Source of the DNA: Tychonema bourrellyi FEM_GT703 | GTDB lineage: Bacteria > Cyanobacteriota > Cyanobacteriia > Cyanobacteriales > Microcoleaceae | Length of the DNA: 32,702 nucleotides | Direction: 5' to 3' | NCBI RefSeq assembly: GCF_002412335.2 | Contig: NZ_NXIB02000024.1 | Span: 1-32,702 of the forward strand | Shown here: in pieces, positions 17,345-25,303 of the stretch | Layout: every line of letters starts with the position of its first letter | Numbering within the stretch: the stretch's first letter is position 1 | The notes under the pieces: generated by a model | What the model saw: only the letters and a program-made list of their open reading frames with translations | Told to the model about the DNA's origin: nothing | Database searches by the model: none | Program-made: the position numbers and the translations under genes

Positions 17345-17365
17345 CAGATTCAACAAGGACAAGTT

Positions 17366-17590
17366 ATGCCTGTAAACTGGAGAGAACATATCGTTAGTAC
17401 CCCCGATGTACTGCGAGGTAAACCAAGAATCAAAGGGACTAGAATTCCCGTTGGTCTGATTTTAGGATATTTAGCATCAAATAACACTGTCGAACAAATC
17501 ATCGACGAGTTTCCAGATATCGTCAAAGAACAGATAGCTGCTTGTCTTGATTATGCTCGCGATTTGTCGGATTTTGAAACAGTTGCCTAA
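17366..17590 (+). CDS. DUF433 antitoxin (VapB45-like), pair 2
   Basis: A 74-residue protein with a complete DUF433 consensus: the N-terminal strand region, PDVLRGKPRIKGTRIPVGLI, then LGYLASNNTVEQIIDEFPDI and QIAACLDYARDLS. The ATG has an AAGGA ribosome binding site. Its TAA overlaps the toxin ATG by one base (TAATG at 17588-17592), a clear sign of translational coupling. It should bind DNA and neutralise the adjacent DUF5615 toxin. Confidence 0.92.
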   Translation: MPVNWREHIVSTPDVLRGKPRIKGTRIPVGLILGYLASNNTVEQIIDEFPDIVKEQIAACLDYARDLSDFETVA

Positions 17591-17958
17591 TGAGTTTAAA
17601 ATTGTTCATCGATCAGTGCGTTCCTAAGTCTATTATTCAAATCCTTCGTGATACCGAGCATGAAGTTTTTGTATTGGGAGATTACATCCCAATTGAATCT
17701 CCAGATATTATTGTCATTGCCAAAGCTCAGGAATTAAATGCCATACTTGTTTCTCTGAATGGAGACTTCGCAGATATTGTGACTTATCCGCCAAGTTCAT
17801 ATCAAGGAATCATTTCTATTCAACTGAGAAATCACCCGGAAATTATTCCTCAGTTGATGGCAAGGCTAACAGAATACTTATCATTGCACGATAGTGAGGA
17901 GCATTATCGAGGTAAATTACTACTGGTAGAAGTTTACAGAATTCGCATTCGAGAGTAA
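17590..17958 (+). CDS. DUF5615 PIN-like toxin, pair 2
   Basis: A 122-residue predicted RNase toxin. It begins MSLKLFIDQCVPKSI with the active-site Asp8. Further acidic positions are in IESPDIIVIAKAQ and in LVSLNGDFADI, which has SLNGD in place of the usual TxDxD. The family typically encodes 105-125 residues, so it is intact. It forms an operon with the overlapping DUF433 gene. Repeat array R2 begins 7 bp after the stop. Confidence 0.9.
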   Translation: MSLKLFIDQCVPKSIIQILRDTEHEVFVLGDYIPIESPDIIVIAKAQELNAILVSLNGDFADIVTYPPSSYQGIISIQLRNHPEIIPQLMARLTEYLSLHDSEEHYRGKLLLVEVYRIRIRE

Positions 17959-17964
17959 AAATTG

Positions 17965-18148
17965 ATAGCGATCGCCCTTTTCCCCCAAATAACCAAAAGT
18001 GCGATCGCCTTTCCCGTGTCGAATCCCAAAGTGCGATCGCCCTTATTGTCCGAAAGTGCGATCGCCTTTCCCATCCCGAATCCCAAAGGGCGATCGCCCT
18101 TTTTGTCCGAAAGTGCGATCGCCCTTATTGTCCCAAAGTGCGATCGGC
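17965..18148. repeat. HIP1-cored repeat array R2 (seven units)
   Basis: Seven imperfect units of 22-35 bp each contain GCGATCG(C/G) within agtgcgatcgccctt; spacers alternate between ttattgtccgaa-like and cccgtgtcgaatcccaa-like sequence. The array keeps several frames open on both strands (translations rich in AIAF, KVRSP), which gives spurious ORFs. It fills the gap between TA pair 2 and the VapBC pair. Confidence 0.88.
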
Positions 18149-18176
18149 TCATATCAAGCTTTTACCCGTTACAAAC

Positions 18177-18575
18177 TCATAGCAATATGACAGGAATGTG
18201 CGATCGGAAATTCTCAAAATCTTTATCAGTAGTGAAAATACTATAACCACGACGATGAGCAACAGCACATAGCAGAAAATCAGTATTTGAACCCTGAACG
18301 CCATTACTGCGACAGGTATTGAAAAACTCTGCGGCTAACTCATAATCTTCAGTTGTTAACTCTAAATCAGGAAAAGCACGAAGATACTCTTGCAATCGAG
18401 CAAACTGTTCCTTATAGCGCACCCCAGAAAGCACCTCCTGACGAATAGCCCCCAGTAAAACAACTCGTCCATCTCCAATCAAATCGTGTAGGACTTTAAC
18501 GATCGCGATCGCATCATTTGTTGTGTTGCGCCGCAATGCCAGCGACCAAACCGAACTATCAACAAGAACATTCAT
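18177..18575 (-). CDS. vapC: PIN-domain RNase toxin VapC
   Basis: A 132-residue PIN protein: MNVLVDSSVW with Asp6, the conserved Glu in AIRQEVLSGV, the SNTDFLLCAVA block with an active-site Asp, and IFTTDKDFENF. These four acidic positions form the magnesium site of VapC ribonucleases, which cleave tRNA or rRNA in known cases. Length and motifs are intact. Its ATG overlaps the end of the antitoxin gene by 4 bp (18572-18575), and the pair faces TA pair 2. Confidence 0.92.
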   Translation of the reverse strand: MNVLVDSSVWSLALRRNTTNDAIAIVKVLHDLIGDGRVVLLGAIRQEVLSGVRYKEQFARLQEYLRAFPDLELTTEDYELAAEFFNTCRSNGVQGSNTDFLLCAVAHRRGYSIFTTDKDFENFRSHIPVILL

Positions 18576-18772
18576 AAAGTTTGTCGCTGTTGCTTGTAGT
18601 TATAATCTTCATCGTATTCAATAGTACCAAACAATTCCAATATTTTTAATTGTTTGCGACGTTGGATGTACTCGCGTAAAGCTGCTTCGATTAATGTAGT
18701 AGGTGTTGGATGGTTACTCAAATCAAGGGCTTCTTGAAGAAGAGTTTTGTCAATTTCGAGCGTAGTTACCAT
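18572..18772 (-). CDS. vapB: VapB-type antitoxin (DUF2191-like)
   Basis: A 66-residue ribbon-helix-helix-type protein, MVTTLEIDKTLLQEALDLSN followed by PTPTTLIEAALREYIQRRKQ, with an acidic aromatic C-terminus (TIEYDEDYNYKQQRQTL) suited to blocking the toxin. The start is placed at the ATG at 18772 because GAGGA lies 8 nt upstream; a TTG at 18805 would add 11 residues without a ribosome binding site. It overlaps vapC by 4 bp. Confidence 0.88.
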   Translation of the reverse strand: MVTTLEIDKTLLQEALDLSNHPTPTTLIEAALREYIQRRKQLKILELFGTIEYDEDYNYKQQRQTL

Positions 18773-18856
18773 GTATTTTCCTCGTGCAAGTAGGGTATAA
18801 CACAATTGCCACCGAACAATGCTGTAATTTTAGTGTAGCACTGAAATTCCATCAAT

Positions 18857-18922
18857 TGTGCGATCGCCCTTATTGTCCGAAAGTGCGATCGCCCTTATTG
18901 TCCGAAAGTGCGATCGCCCTAT
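18857..18922. repeat. HIP1-cored repeat array R3 (three units)
   Basis: Three near-identical units of gtgcgatcgcccttattgtc followed by cgaaa lie between the divergent VapBC and unknown-antitoxin/PIN cassettes. The unit matches those of R2 and R4 exactly over most of its length. Confidence 0.87.
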
Positions 18923-19002
18923 AATTTCAGCATGGCAACAACTGTCAAATTCAACACACGGTATAATTAAAAAATCAACATCAAATATAGTCAATTAATG
19001 CC

Positions 19003-19341
19003 ATGATTGCTAATTTGCCCCTCAAACTGCCTCACTTACCCAACAGCTTACCCAGCGAAGGTTCTGTCCACATTGAATTAGTCAACGGACTCTTAATATT
19101 CAGCGCTTCTATTCAAACCCAGGAACGAATTCAAACTTTAACTGCTCAACAACAAGCATCAAATCTAACTTCCGAAGAACAAACAGAATTGGATGGATAT
19201 CGAGAATTCATTAGCTATCTAAATTTGGTAAATGAAACCATGAAAAATACTTTTCTATATCCTTTGCGCGGCACAGTGATTGGCTATGATGAACCGTTTG
19301 AACCTGCGATTTCGTTGGAAGATTGGGAAGTGTTACAATGA
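19003..19341 (+). CDS. Putative antitoxin of unrecognised family, upstream of a PIN toxin
   Basis: A 112-residue acidic protein (LPHLPNSLPSEGSVHIELVN, central helix QTLTAQQQASNLTSEEQTEL, C-terminal DEPFEPAISLEDWEVLQ). I do not recognise a named domain. Its role as antitoxin is inferred from its position: its last codons overlap the start of the PIN toxin gene by 4 bp (ATGA at 19338-19341). The N-terminal strand-rich part could bind DNA, and the acidic C-terminus could bind the toxin. A TATAAT at 18962-18967 is a possible -10 box. Confidence 0.7.
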   Translation: MIANLPLKLPHLPNSLPSEGSVHIELVNGLLIFSASIQTQERIQTLTAQQQASNLTSEEQTELDGYREFISYLNLVNETMKNTFLYPLRGTVIGYDEPFEPAISLEDWEVLQ

Positions 19342-19727
19342 TTTTACTAGATACTCATATATGGGTTTGGTGGGTTGACGATAACACACGACTGACTCAG
19401 AAACATCGGGACTGGATACAACAATATCAATCTCAAGGTTTAGGAGTCAGCATCATTTCTTGTTGGGAGGTTTCTAAATTAGTAGAAATGGGAAGACTTA
19501 CTTTGTCCGTTACAGTTGATGAGTGGTTAAAACAAGCTTTGGCTTATCCCGGAGTACAGCTACTCGAACTCACTATTCCCATCATTATCGAGTCAACTAA
19601 ACTCACAGGTTTTCATCGCGATCCAGCAGATCAAATCATTGTGGCAACTGCGAGGATTTGCGGGTGTCCGTTACTAACTGCTGATGCAAAAATTCTGGCA
19701 TATCCTGATGTACAGACTCTTCAGTGA
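19338..19727 (+). CDS. PIN-domain RNase toxin (VapC-like)
   Basis: A 129-residue protein starting MILLDTHIWVWWV, as in the large PIN subgroup with DTHxxxW. Active-site acids are Asp5, Glu in SCWEVSKL, Asp in FHRDPADQIIVATA and Asp in LLTADAKIL. The ATG at 19338 overlaps the upstream stop, so it is preferred over a GTG/ATG 15 bp upstream that would add MGSVT. The motif HRDPADRxIxATA is typical of complete PIN toxins, so it is probably active. Confidence 0.9.
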   Translation: MILLDTHIWVWWVDDNTRLTQKHRDWIQQYQSQGLGVSIISCWEVSKLVEMGRLTLSVTVDEWLKQALAYPGVQLLELTIPIIIESTKLTGFHRDPADQIIVATARICGCPLLTADAKILAYPDVQTLQ

Positions 19728-19825
19728 CAGGTGAAAAATGCCTTCACATCGATTTGAAGCCTGTAACGCAATACCTCAAAGCAGTCTCATAATGCTTTGG
19801 GTGTAGCGCAGTTGTTTCTTTTTCC

Positions 19826-19957
19826 CAAAGTACGATCGCCCTTATTGTCCGAAAGTGCGATCGGCTTTCCCATGTCGAATCCCTGCATTGCGATCGCCCT
19901 TATTGTCCGAAAGTGCGATCGCTTTTCCCATGCCGAATCCCAAAGGGCGATCGCTCA
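19826..19957. repeat. HIP1-cored repeat array R4 (five units)
   Basis: Five imperfect units resemble those in R2, including the cccatgtcgaatccc-type spacers that also separate units in R2. Therefore R2 and R4 share a higher-order pattern, not only the HIP1 octamer. The array separates the PIN cassette from the third DUF433/DUF5615 pair. Confidence 0.87.
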
Positions 19958-19977
19958 TTTTTCAATAGACGCTCAAT

Positions 19978-20322
19978 TTACACATATAAAAGCTGATTAG
20001 CAATTTCATCAGCCGTCAACGTATTTAATAGAATAGCAACCCGTTGGACAATCTCATAGGCGTTCTTTTGGGGAGTAACAATGATACCCGAATGTTCCCA
20101 TCCTTCTATCATATATTCTAGGTGTAATCGCTCAAAATCTACGCGGTTGTGAGTCAGCAAACATCGATCGACAGATGCAGCATAAGCCAATTGTTGGCTA
20201 TCCAATTGACTCAACATTCCCTGTTCGCTCGTTGTCGTCACATCAAAACCCCTAGCCCGCAGCAAAGTCGCTACCAGCCTAGAAACATCTTCATCTGTAT
20301 GAATAGTTGCAAATAGTTTCAC
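19978..20322 (-). CDS. DUF5615 PIN-like toxin, pair 3
   Basis: A 114-residue predicted RNase, with the acidic cluster HTDEDVSRLVATLLRARGFD at the N-terminus, SQLDSQQLAYAASVDRCLLT in the middle and the motif THNRVDFERLH (family TxNxxDF). It ends with NTLTADEIANQLLYV. This copy is closer to the canonical DUF5615 family than pair 1. Its ATG overlaps the DUF433 stop by 4 bp. Confidence 0.9.
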   Translation of the reverse strand: MKLFATIHTDEDVSRLVATLLRARGFDVTTTSEQGMLSQLDSQQLAYAASVDRCLLTHNRVDFERLHLEYMIEGWEHSGIIVTPQKNAYEIVQRVAILLNTLTADEIANQLLYV

Positions 20323-20612
20323 GGTTTTTTCATGGCAGCTTTCACAGCAGGATGAATCAATTCTTCAGGAATTCGATTGCGCTCAATATAAGTATTTATT
20401 TCTTCCTGGTTGTCCAAATAAAAACTCAGTGCGTCAAAAATTTGAGCTAATTTCAGATGAGGTAAGTGCATCGGAATTTCTTCAGGAGTAATACCTAAAC
20501 GCCACAATTCCACGATCGCACGAACAGAAGTTCTCGTTCCTGCGATAATTGGTTCCCCTTGCAAGATTTCAGGGTGACGTGCGACATAACGCGAAGCAGA
20601 TTGTGTAGTCAT
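20319..20612 (-). CDS. DUF433 antitoxin (VapB45-like), pair 3
   Basis: A 97-residue protein with full DUF433 signature: HPEILQGEPIIAGTRTSVRA, IVELWRLGITPEEIPMHLPH and LAQIFDALSFYLDNQEEIN. It precedes and overlaps its DUF5615 partner by 4 bp. The C-terminal ~20 residues (RIPEELIHPAVKAAMKKP) extend beyond the DNA-binding core and probably contact the toxin. It is the third such pair within 8 kb, but its sequence differs from pairs 1 and 2, so recent local duplication is unlikely. Confidence 0.92.
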   Translation of the reverse strand: MTTQSASRYVARHPEILQGEPIIAGTRTSVRAIVELWRLGITPEEIPMHLPHLKLAQIFDALSFYLDNQEEINTYIERNRIPEELIHPAVKAAMKKP

Positions 20613-20684
20613 GGGAGATTAACCGGACACATCGATCTTGATTATAACTTACGCTAAAACCCCGGCAGGCTAATTCTAGTATCT

Positions 20685-20917
20685 GTAGGGTGCGTCGCCA
20701 TCAAAAATCCCAAAAAAACAGCGACAATCTCACAGCGACGCACCCTACCCAATGTTTAAGCTGTTCGGCATTTAAACTTAGTATCTGTAGGGTGCGTCGC
20801 CATCAAAAATCCCCAAAAAACAGCGACAATCTCACAGCGACGCACCTTACAAAATAGTAGGGTGCGTCGCTAGGAAATTACTACAATTAGCGAGAATCTC
20901 ACAGCGACGCACCCTAC
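20685..20917. repeat. Three copies of a ~64-bp inverted-repeat element
   Basis: Copies at 20685-20748, 20787-20850 and 20857-20917 each begin gtagggtgcgtcgc and end with its complement gcgacgcaccctac (one T for C in copy 2). The centres contain catcaaaaatccc and cagcgacaatctcaca. Copies 1 and 3 are followed by ccaatgttta, a shared flank. They lie between TA pair 3 and the 3' end of the Uma2 gene; a fourth copy is on its 5' side. Confidence 0.9.
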
Positions 20918-20935
20918 CCAATGTTTACTGTCATT

Positions 20936-21577
20936 CTAACGAGAAATCAGTCGTTGTCGAAATTCCTTAACTGCTGCGAGGGAATTGGGATATCGGACAT
21001 ATTCCGCCAACAATTCTATATCTAAATTAGGAAGAATTTCGCTCCGATCGATTTGCTCATAACCGCAGATTTGGACAAATTGAACTGGGATTTCTTCCTG
21101 CAGGTAGTAGAGGCTAAAACGTTCATTTTGCCAAAACCAAACCTCTTTAACATTTAATCTTCTGTAAACTTCCAGTTTATTCAGGTCACCACTGGTAACA
21201 ACAACCTCAATTGCCAAATCGGGAAATTCTTTGTCTGTACCAATGCAATAAGCTTCATCGGGTTCCGTCCCGCCGCTGTTCTCCTCTCGTCGCAGAGTTG
21301 TAGAACCAAAGGGAAAATAGTCGATATCTGCTTCTAAAAAGTAAATGACTAAAAGGTCTCCAATGCGCGTTTTTCTGATTTCATGGCGACGGGAAGGTGA
21401 GATAATTTCTAAGGCTCCATCTAAATAAGTGACTCGATATGCCGAAGTATCCCCATTTCTGGTGAGTAAGGTTTCATATTGTTCCCAGTTAACGCGATCG
21501 GTAATATAGCGGCATTCGGGATCTTGGCGTTGGAGTGCTTGTTGGTCAAGTAGAGCATTGAGATCGCTTGTCAACAT
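20936..21577 (-). CDS. Uma2 family (DUF820) restriction-endonuclease-like protein
   Basis: A 213-residue protein of the Uma2 family, which is highly expanded in cyanobacteria and has a PD-(D/E)xK fold; its substrate is not known. Visible motifs are YLDGALEIISPSRRHEIRKT (N-terminal core), TEPDEAYCIG, FPDLAIEVVVTSGDLNKLEV (Asp and Glu of the nuclease site) and YRRLNVKEVWFW. The length is normal. It is flanked by short inverted-repeat elements, three downstream and one 39 bp upstream of its start. Confidence 0.9.
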   Translation of the reverse strand: MLTSDLNALLDQQALQRQDPECRYITDRVNWEQYETLLTRNGDTSAYRVTYLDGALEIISPSRRHEIRKTRIGDLLVIYFLEADIDYFPFGSTTLRREENSGGTEPDEAYCIGTDKEFPDLAIEVVVTSGDLNKLEVYRRLNVKEVWFWQNERFSLYYLQEEIPVQFVQICGYEQIDRSEILPNLDIELLAEYVRYPNSLAAVKEFRQRLISR

Positions 21578-21615
21578 AGTATTATCTCCTTTAGGTTATC
21601 TTGATTGTAGATACT

Positions 21616-21679
21616 GTAGGGTGCGTCGCCATCAACAATCTGTAATTATCATCGAAAATCTGGGAGCGACGCACCCTAC
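21616..21679. repeat. Fourth copy of the gtagggtgcgtcgc inverted-repeat element
   Basis: It has the same 14-bp perfect terminal inverted repeats as the three copies at 20685-20917 and the same length (64 bp), with a more diverged centre. It lies just upstream of the uma2 start. Confidence 0.9.
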
Positions 21680-21793
21680 TTACTTATTATATCGATCGCG
21701 CTTTCTGAAAATCTCGTTAAAAAAAATTCGCCTTAAAAAAGCAGGATTATCTATTGACAGGGCTAGAATTTTTATGGTATATTTTAGATAATG

Positions 21794-21831
21794 GAAGTGG
21801 TGACAAAAATAATTATTTTTGTCACCACTTC
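21794..21831. repeat. Perfect 38-bp palindrome
   Basis: The sequence gaagtggtgacaaaaataa is followed directly by its exact complement, giving a 19-bp arm with no spacer. It lies in the gap between uma2 and the RTX-GDPD gene. It may be a strong hairpin or cruciform, or a binding site for a dimeric regulator. No T-tract typical of an intrinsic terminator follows on the minus strand. Confidence 0.9.
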
Positions 21832-21972
21832 TATTATTAGATTGTACTTCATTTGCTGGTCAAAGTCAAGTCTTTTACCCTGAAAAAAAAGGCGATTTTT
21901 TTTATTTCATTCAATTAAAAATCAATCTACCCCATTACTATAGTAACCGTCAAGGCGGTTAAGACATAGTAA

Positions 21973-22037
21973 TAGGATGAGCGCTGCTGTGACGATATTT
22001 CTCCTAATCGGATAAGATGATAGCAGCGCCCATCCTA
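21973..22037. repeat. Inverted-repeat element behind the RTX-GDPD gene
   Basis: Arms taggatgagcgctgct (21973-21988) and agcagcgcccatccta (22022-22037) pair at 15 of 16 positions. The element and its flank aataatttttcctaaccgatt recur, diverged, at 23728-23925, again just after the stop of a minus-strand gene (purM). The remaining bases of the 495-bp gap 21578-22072 hold the 64-bp repeat and the 38-bp palindrome; no gene was seen there. Confidence 0.78.
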
Positions 22038-22072
22038 CAATAATTTTTCCTAACCGATTCGCCGACTAAAGC

Positions 22073-23596
22073 CTACAAACTCACGCCTTTGAGAGAGTCT
22101 ACAGTTGAGAAAGGATAAAGCCGTGCCGCTGCATTAAAAGCTGTATCGGGAAAATCGCTAAACACACCGTCTACACCTAAGCGGTAAAATTGTTCGTACT
22201 CCAAAGCTGGATTACCGCCATACTCTGAAGCCACATAAGTAGGAGATTCATTGCGAAAAGTGTAAGGGTGAACTAATAAACCAGCCAGGTGAGCATCCGT
22301 GATTAAACTATTAGCGGGCTGTAATTTCTTGTCCGCACCTTCGACAACGATTGTCCGCTTCCAAGGCCCGATTCCGTCAGCATAGGTTTTGATTTCTGCT
22401 AACCCTTGGGTGGTCATTAAATCGCGGTAGGTACGGCGATCGCCACTCACGACAAAATCATAAGGTTTTTCTGCAAAGTCATCCATTAACTGCACCAGTG
22501 GCAAGTCTGTCAAACGATTTAACTCTTTGAGATTTCCCACTTCAAAGGATTGGATAAACACCGGATCTGTGCGTTTGGTATATCCATTAGCAGACAGCAC
22601 TTGCACTAACCGTTGCTCTAAAGGCAAATTAACCGACTTAAAATAAGTCGGGTGTTTTGTCTCTGGATAAAGTCCAATTGTTCGCCCTTTTTCGGCACTT
22701 TTGCGCTTGGCTAAATCGATGACTTCTTGAAATGTAGGAACTTGGAATTGACCGTCAAATGCAGTCCCCCGTAACTCTGGCAAGCGTTCCCGCGCCCGCA
22801 AACTTTTGATTTCGGCTAAGGTCAAATCTTCTGTAAACCAACCTTCTACTTCTGCACCGTCAATTGTCTTTTTGCGTTTGCGATCGGCAAATTCCGGTCG
22901 TTTGGCAATATCAGTAGTCCCCGAAATTTCATTCTCGTGGCGGGCAATTAACACTCCATCTTTAGTGGAAACTAAGTCTGGTTCAATGAAATCTGCACCC
23001 ATCTCGATTGCCAATTCGTAGGAAGCTAGGGTATGCTCAGGGCGGTAGCCACTTGCGCCGCGATGTCCGATAATTAAGGGGCGGCGGGGTAATTCAACAA
23101 AATTGTTTTGGTTGATAGTTGGTACTCCATTGATTGTTGCTAGCAATGTGCCGTCTCGGAGGCTGATTGCTGTATTTAACCCGGTGCTAGTAATTAACAA
23201 GTCCGAGAATTGAAGTTGATTTTCTAAGGTTAAGCGATCGCCGGAACTAAAATCAGTAATAACATCAGCACCCTGAGTGCGACGCAACAAGAACGTATCA
23301 TTTCCGGCACCGCCAGTGAGAGTATCTAAACCTTTGTCTCCACTGAGAAAATCGTTCCCATCTCCACCTAGCAAGATATCATTACCTTGACCGCCAATCA
23401 GGGTGTCGTTGCCGCTACCACCAGACAGTGAATCATTGCCCGAATTCCCATTAATTGCCTCTGAATCACTACTTCCGGTAATATTGTCGTTACCACCAAG
23501 GGCTGAAATCCCCCCCAAGATCCCCTTGAGTGAGCCAGGAGTAATGGTGAAATTGTCATCGCTATTTGTCAGTAAAAAAAACTCAGTAACTGCCAT
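22073..23596 (-). CDS. RTX-glycerophosphodiester phosphodiesterase fusion
   Basis: A 507-residue protein with an unusual order. Residues ~1-165 are an RTX module ([20 protein letters not shown], nonapeptides, then a cap starting [13 protein letters not shown]). Residues ~173-500 are a GDPD TIM-barrel with [40 protein letters not shown] and RHE, which supply the His, Glu, Asp and His residues of the metal site, and [14 protein letters not shown] enzymes hydrolyse glycerophosphodiesters to glycerol 3-phosphate and an alcohol. There is no Sec signal, and the RTX part suggests extracellular, calcium-dependent folding. The RTX module is homologous to the protein at 16404-17162. AGGAAA lies upstream of the ATG. 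Confidence 0.92.
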   Translation of the reverse strand: MAVTEFFLLTNSDDNFTITPGSLKGILGGISALGGNDNITGSSDSEAINGNSGNDSLSGGSGNDTLIGGQGNDILLGGDGNDFLSGDKGLDTLTGGAGNDTFLLRRTQGADVITDFSSGDRLTLENQLQFSDLLITSTGLNTAISLRDGTLLATINGVPTINQNNFVELPRRPLIIGHRGASGYRPEHTLASYELAIEMGADFIEPDLVSTKDGVLIARHENEISGTTDIAKRPEFADRKRKKTIDGAEVEGWFTEDLTLAEIKSLRARERLPELRGTAFDGQFQVPTFQEVIDLAKRKSAEKGRTIGLYPETKHPTYFKSVNLPLEQRLVQVLSANGYTKRTDPVFIQSFEVGNLKELNRLTDLPLVQLMDDFAEKPYDFVVSGDRRTYRDLMTTQGLAEIKTYADGIGPWKRTIVVEGADKKLQPANSLITDAHLAGLLVHPYTFRNESPTYVASEYGGNPALEYEQFYRLGVDGVFSDFPDTAFNAAARLYPFSTVDSLKGVSL

Positions 23597-23727
23597 GATT
23601 TTAATTTTCCTGCTTGACTCAAAGATAATTACTTTGACTTTTTGTTGAAGTCACTCAAAAATTATCATGGCAAGATTAAGTGATTACTATCAATTGCTTA
23701 ATTTTTAGTTATGGAACGGTAAAATTT

Positions 23728-23900
23728 TGGGTGGGTGCTGCTGGGAGGATATTTCTCTTATATCAATTTCGGTTGTATCGGAATGATTTAACCGCGAAGG
23801 CGCAAAGGACGCGAAGGAAGAGAAGAGAGAGATTAATACAGGACGATGAAGAGAGGATTTGATATTAATTGGGTGGGATAATGGTAGCGCCCACCCAAAA
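23728..23900. repeat. Second copy of the IR element, with a nested purine-rich repeat
   Basis: Arms tgggtgggtgctgct (from 23728) and ggtagcgcccaccca (to 23897) resemble those at 21973-22037, and both copies share gatatttctc after the left arm and aataatttttcctaa after the right arm. The centre holds accgcgaaggcgcaaaggac and gcgaaggaagagaagagaga (about 23790-23835), a widespread cyanobacterial repeat type, which explains why this copy is longer. The 314-bp gap 23597-23910 holds no other feature. Confidence 0.7.
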
Positions 23901-23910
23901 ATAATTTTTC

Positions 23911-24942
23911 CTAAGCGATTTGACAAGTGCTATGATTTTCATCAGAGTCAATAACTGCTCCGATCGCCCAAGCGGGAATATCCTGAGATTCAAACCATTG
24001 AATTGTGCGATCGACTGATGTGCGATCGACCAACAGGACAAAACCAATGCCCATATTAAAAGTATGGAACATATCTGCGGTAGCCACATCGCCGGCCTCA
24101 GCAATCCAGTCAAAAATTGGCAAACTTGGCCAACTACAATCCTCAATTTTGACAGATTGATTTGCGCCCAAACAGCGGGGCAAATTTTCTGGCAAACCGC
24201 CGCCAGTAATGTGGGCCATGCCGTGAATATCTAAACCGCTCTTAATTGCTGCGAGAACTGGCTTGACATAAATTGTAGTCGGAGTTAAGAGGACTTCTCC
24301 CAAACTTTTGCCGCCTAACTTTTCCGGTTGAGAATGCCAGTCAAAACCCAAATCGCCTACAATTTTTCTCACCAAACTAAAACCGTTGCTGTGTACCCCC
24401 GAACTAGCCAGCCCGATCGCGACATCTCCGACTTTAACCCGCGAACCGTCTAACAATTTGCTCTTTTCGACAATACCCACACAAAACCCAGCCAAATCGT
24501 ACTCTCCGGCTTGGTAAAAACCGGGCATCTCCGCAGTTTCCCCGCCCAACAAAGCACAGCCAGCTTGTTTGCAACCATCAACAATGCCAGCAACCACAGC
24601 AGCTAATTGTTCGGGATTTAACTTTCCTGTCGCCAAATAATCGAGAAAAAATAGCGGTTCCGCCCCGGATGTGAGCACGTCGTTGACGCACATTGCTACC
24701 AAGTCGATACCTACGGTGTCGTGCCGATCGAGCTCGTGGGCCAATTTCAACTTAGTGCCGACACCATCAGTGCCCGAAACCATGATCGGCTCTTTTAAAC
24801 CCTCTGGAACGCTGAAAAACCCGCTAAACCCGCCGAATCCACCTAAAACGCCCGATCGATGGGTGCTTTTGACCATACTGCTGATGCGATCGACAAAAGC
24901 TCTGCCCGCCTCAACATCTACACCTGCTTCTCGATAATCCAT
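23911..24942 (-). CDS. purM: Phosphoribosylformylglycinamidine cyclo-ligase (AIR synthetase)
   Basis: PurM carries out the fifth step of de novo purine synthesis, the ATP-dependent ring closure of FGAM to aminoimidazole ribonucleotide. The 343-residue product has normal length and starts [20 protein letters not shown]. Conserved blocks are [14 protein letters not shown] (about residues 56-69), [13 protein letters not shown] (about 136-148), [15 protein letters not shown] and [13 protein letters not shown]. It forms a homodimer in the cytoplasm. The gene stands alone, with the repeat element after its stop and a 438-bp gap before its start. Confidence 0.96.
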   Translation of the reverse strand: MDYREAGVDVEAGRAFVDRISSMVKSTHRSGVLGGFGGFSGFFSVPEGLKEPIMVSGTDGVGTKLKLAHELDRHDTVGIDLVAMCVNDVLTSGAEPLFFLDYLATGKLNPEQLAAVVAGIVDGCKQAGCALLGGETAEMPGFYQAGEYDLAGFCVGIVEKSKLLDGSRVKVGDVAIGLASSGVHSNGFSLVRKIVGDLGFDWHSQPEKLGGKSLGEVLLTPTTIYVKPVLAAIKSGLDIHGMAHITGGGLPENLPRCLGANQSVKIEDCSWPSLPIFDWIAEAGDVATADMFHTFNMGIGFVLLVDRTSVDRTIQWFESQDIPAWAIGAVIDSDENHSTCQIA

Positions 24943-25303
24943 AAGTCCGCCTTCGTCGATTTCTAGTTTTTAGTTTATTGCCAGCCCACAAAATATTCTA
25001 ATTTTGTGTAAAGTTTTATAAATATTTGTGAAGTTTTCGGGAATTGTTAAAAACTCTGCAAGCACTGCCATTAAAGCATTTTCTGAGACAGATAACTGTG
25101 AAGATTCGATGAATTTTTGGCAAATTCCGTGATCTTACCGATCCCCAAGCTCAAAAGTTTGTGGTAGTCTGTTGCAGTTCGTTAACAAAACACAAATTGC
25201 GGATTGAGTAAGAGTTGTCAAGTGTCAGGGAAGTTTCAGGCAATTTTATGATTGGCTGAAACATTAAAGCAAAAATGCACCCCGACAGTTTGTTTCGACT
25301 CGC
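24943..25303. other. Intergenic region upstream of the rlpA leader
   Basis: The region is divergent between purM and rlpA. No ORF was recognised. A 7-bp inverted repeat gtttcag (25233-25239) and ctgaaac (25256-25262) forms a possible hairpin at the start of the rlpA leader. AT-rich DNA around 24980-25050 probably holds the promoters, but no confident boxes were found. Confidence 0.5.

Noticed and set aside
17934-18246. Overlapping ORFs of 60-95 codons on both strands over repeat array R2
   Set aside because: Their translations are only the repeated HIP1 unit (AIAF, KVRSP and similar); no ribosome binding site or protein-like composition.
17965-19957. Possible CRISPR array
   Set aside because: Units are 22-35 bp with conserved, non-unique spacers and a palindromic core; there are no cas genes, and spacing is irregular.
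19797-20000. 67-codon plus-strand ORF over array R4
   Set aside because: It is repeat-encoded and runs into the 3' end of the convergent toxin gene.
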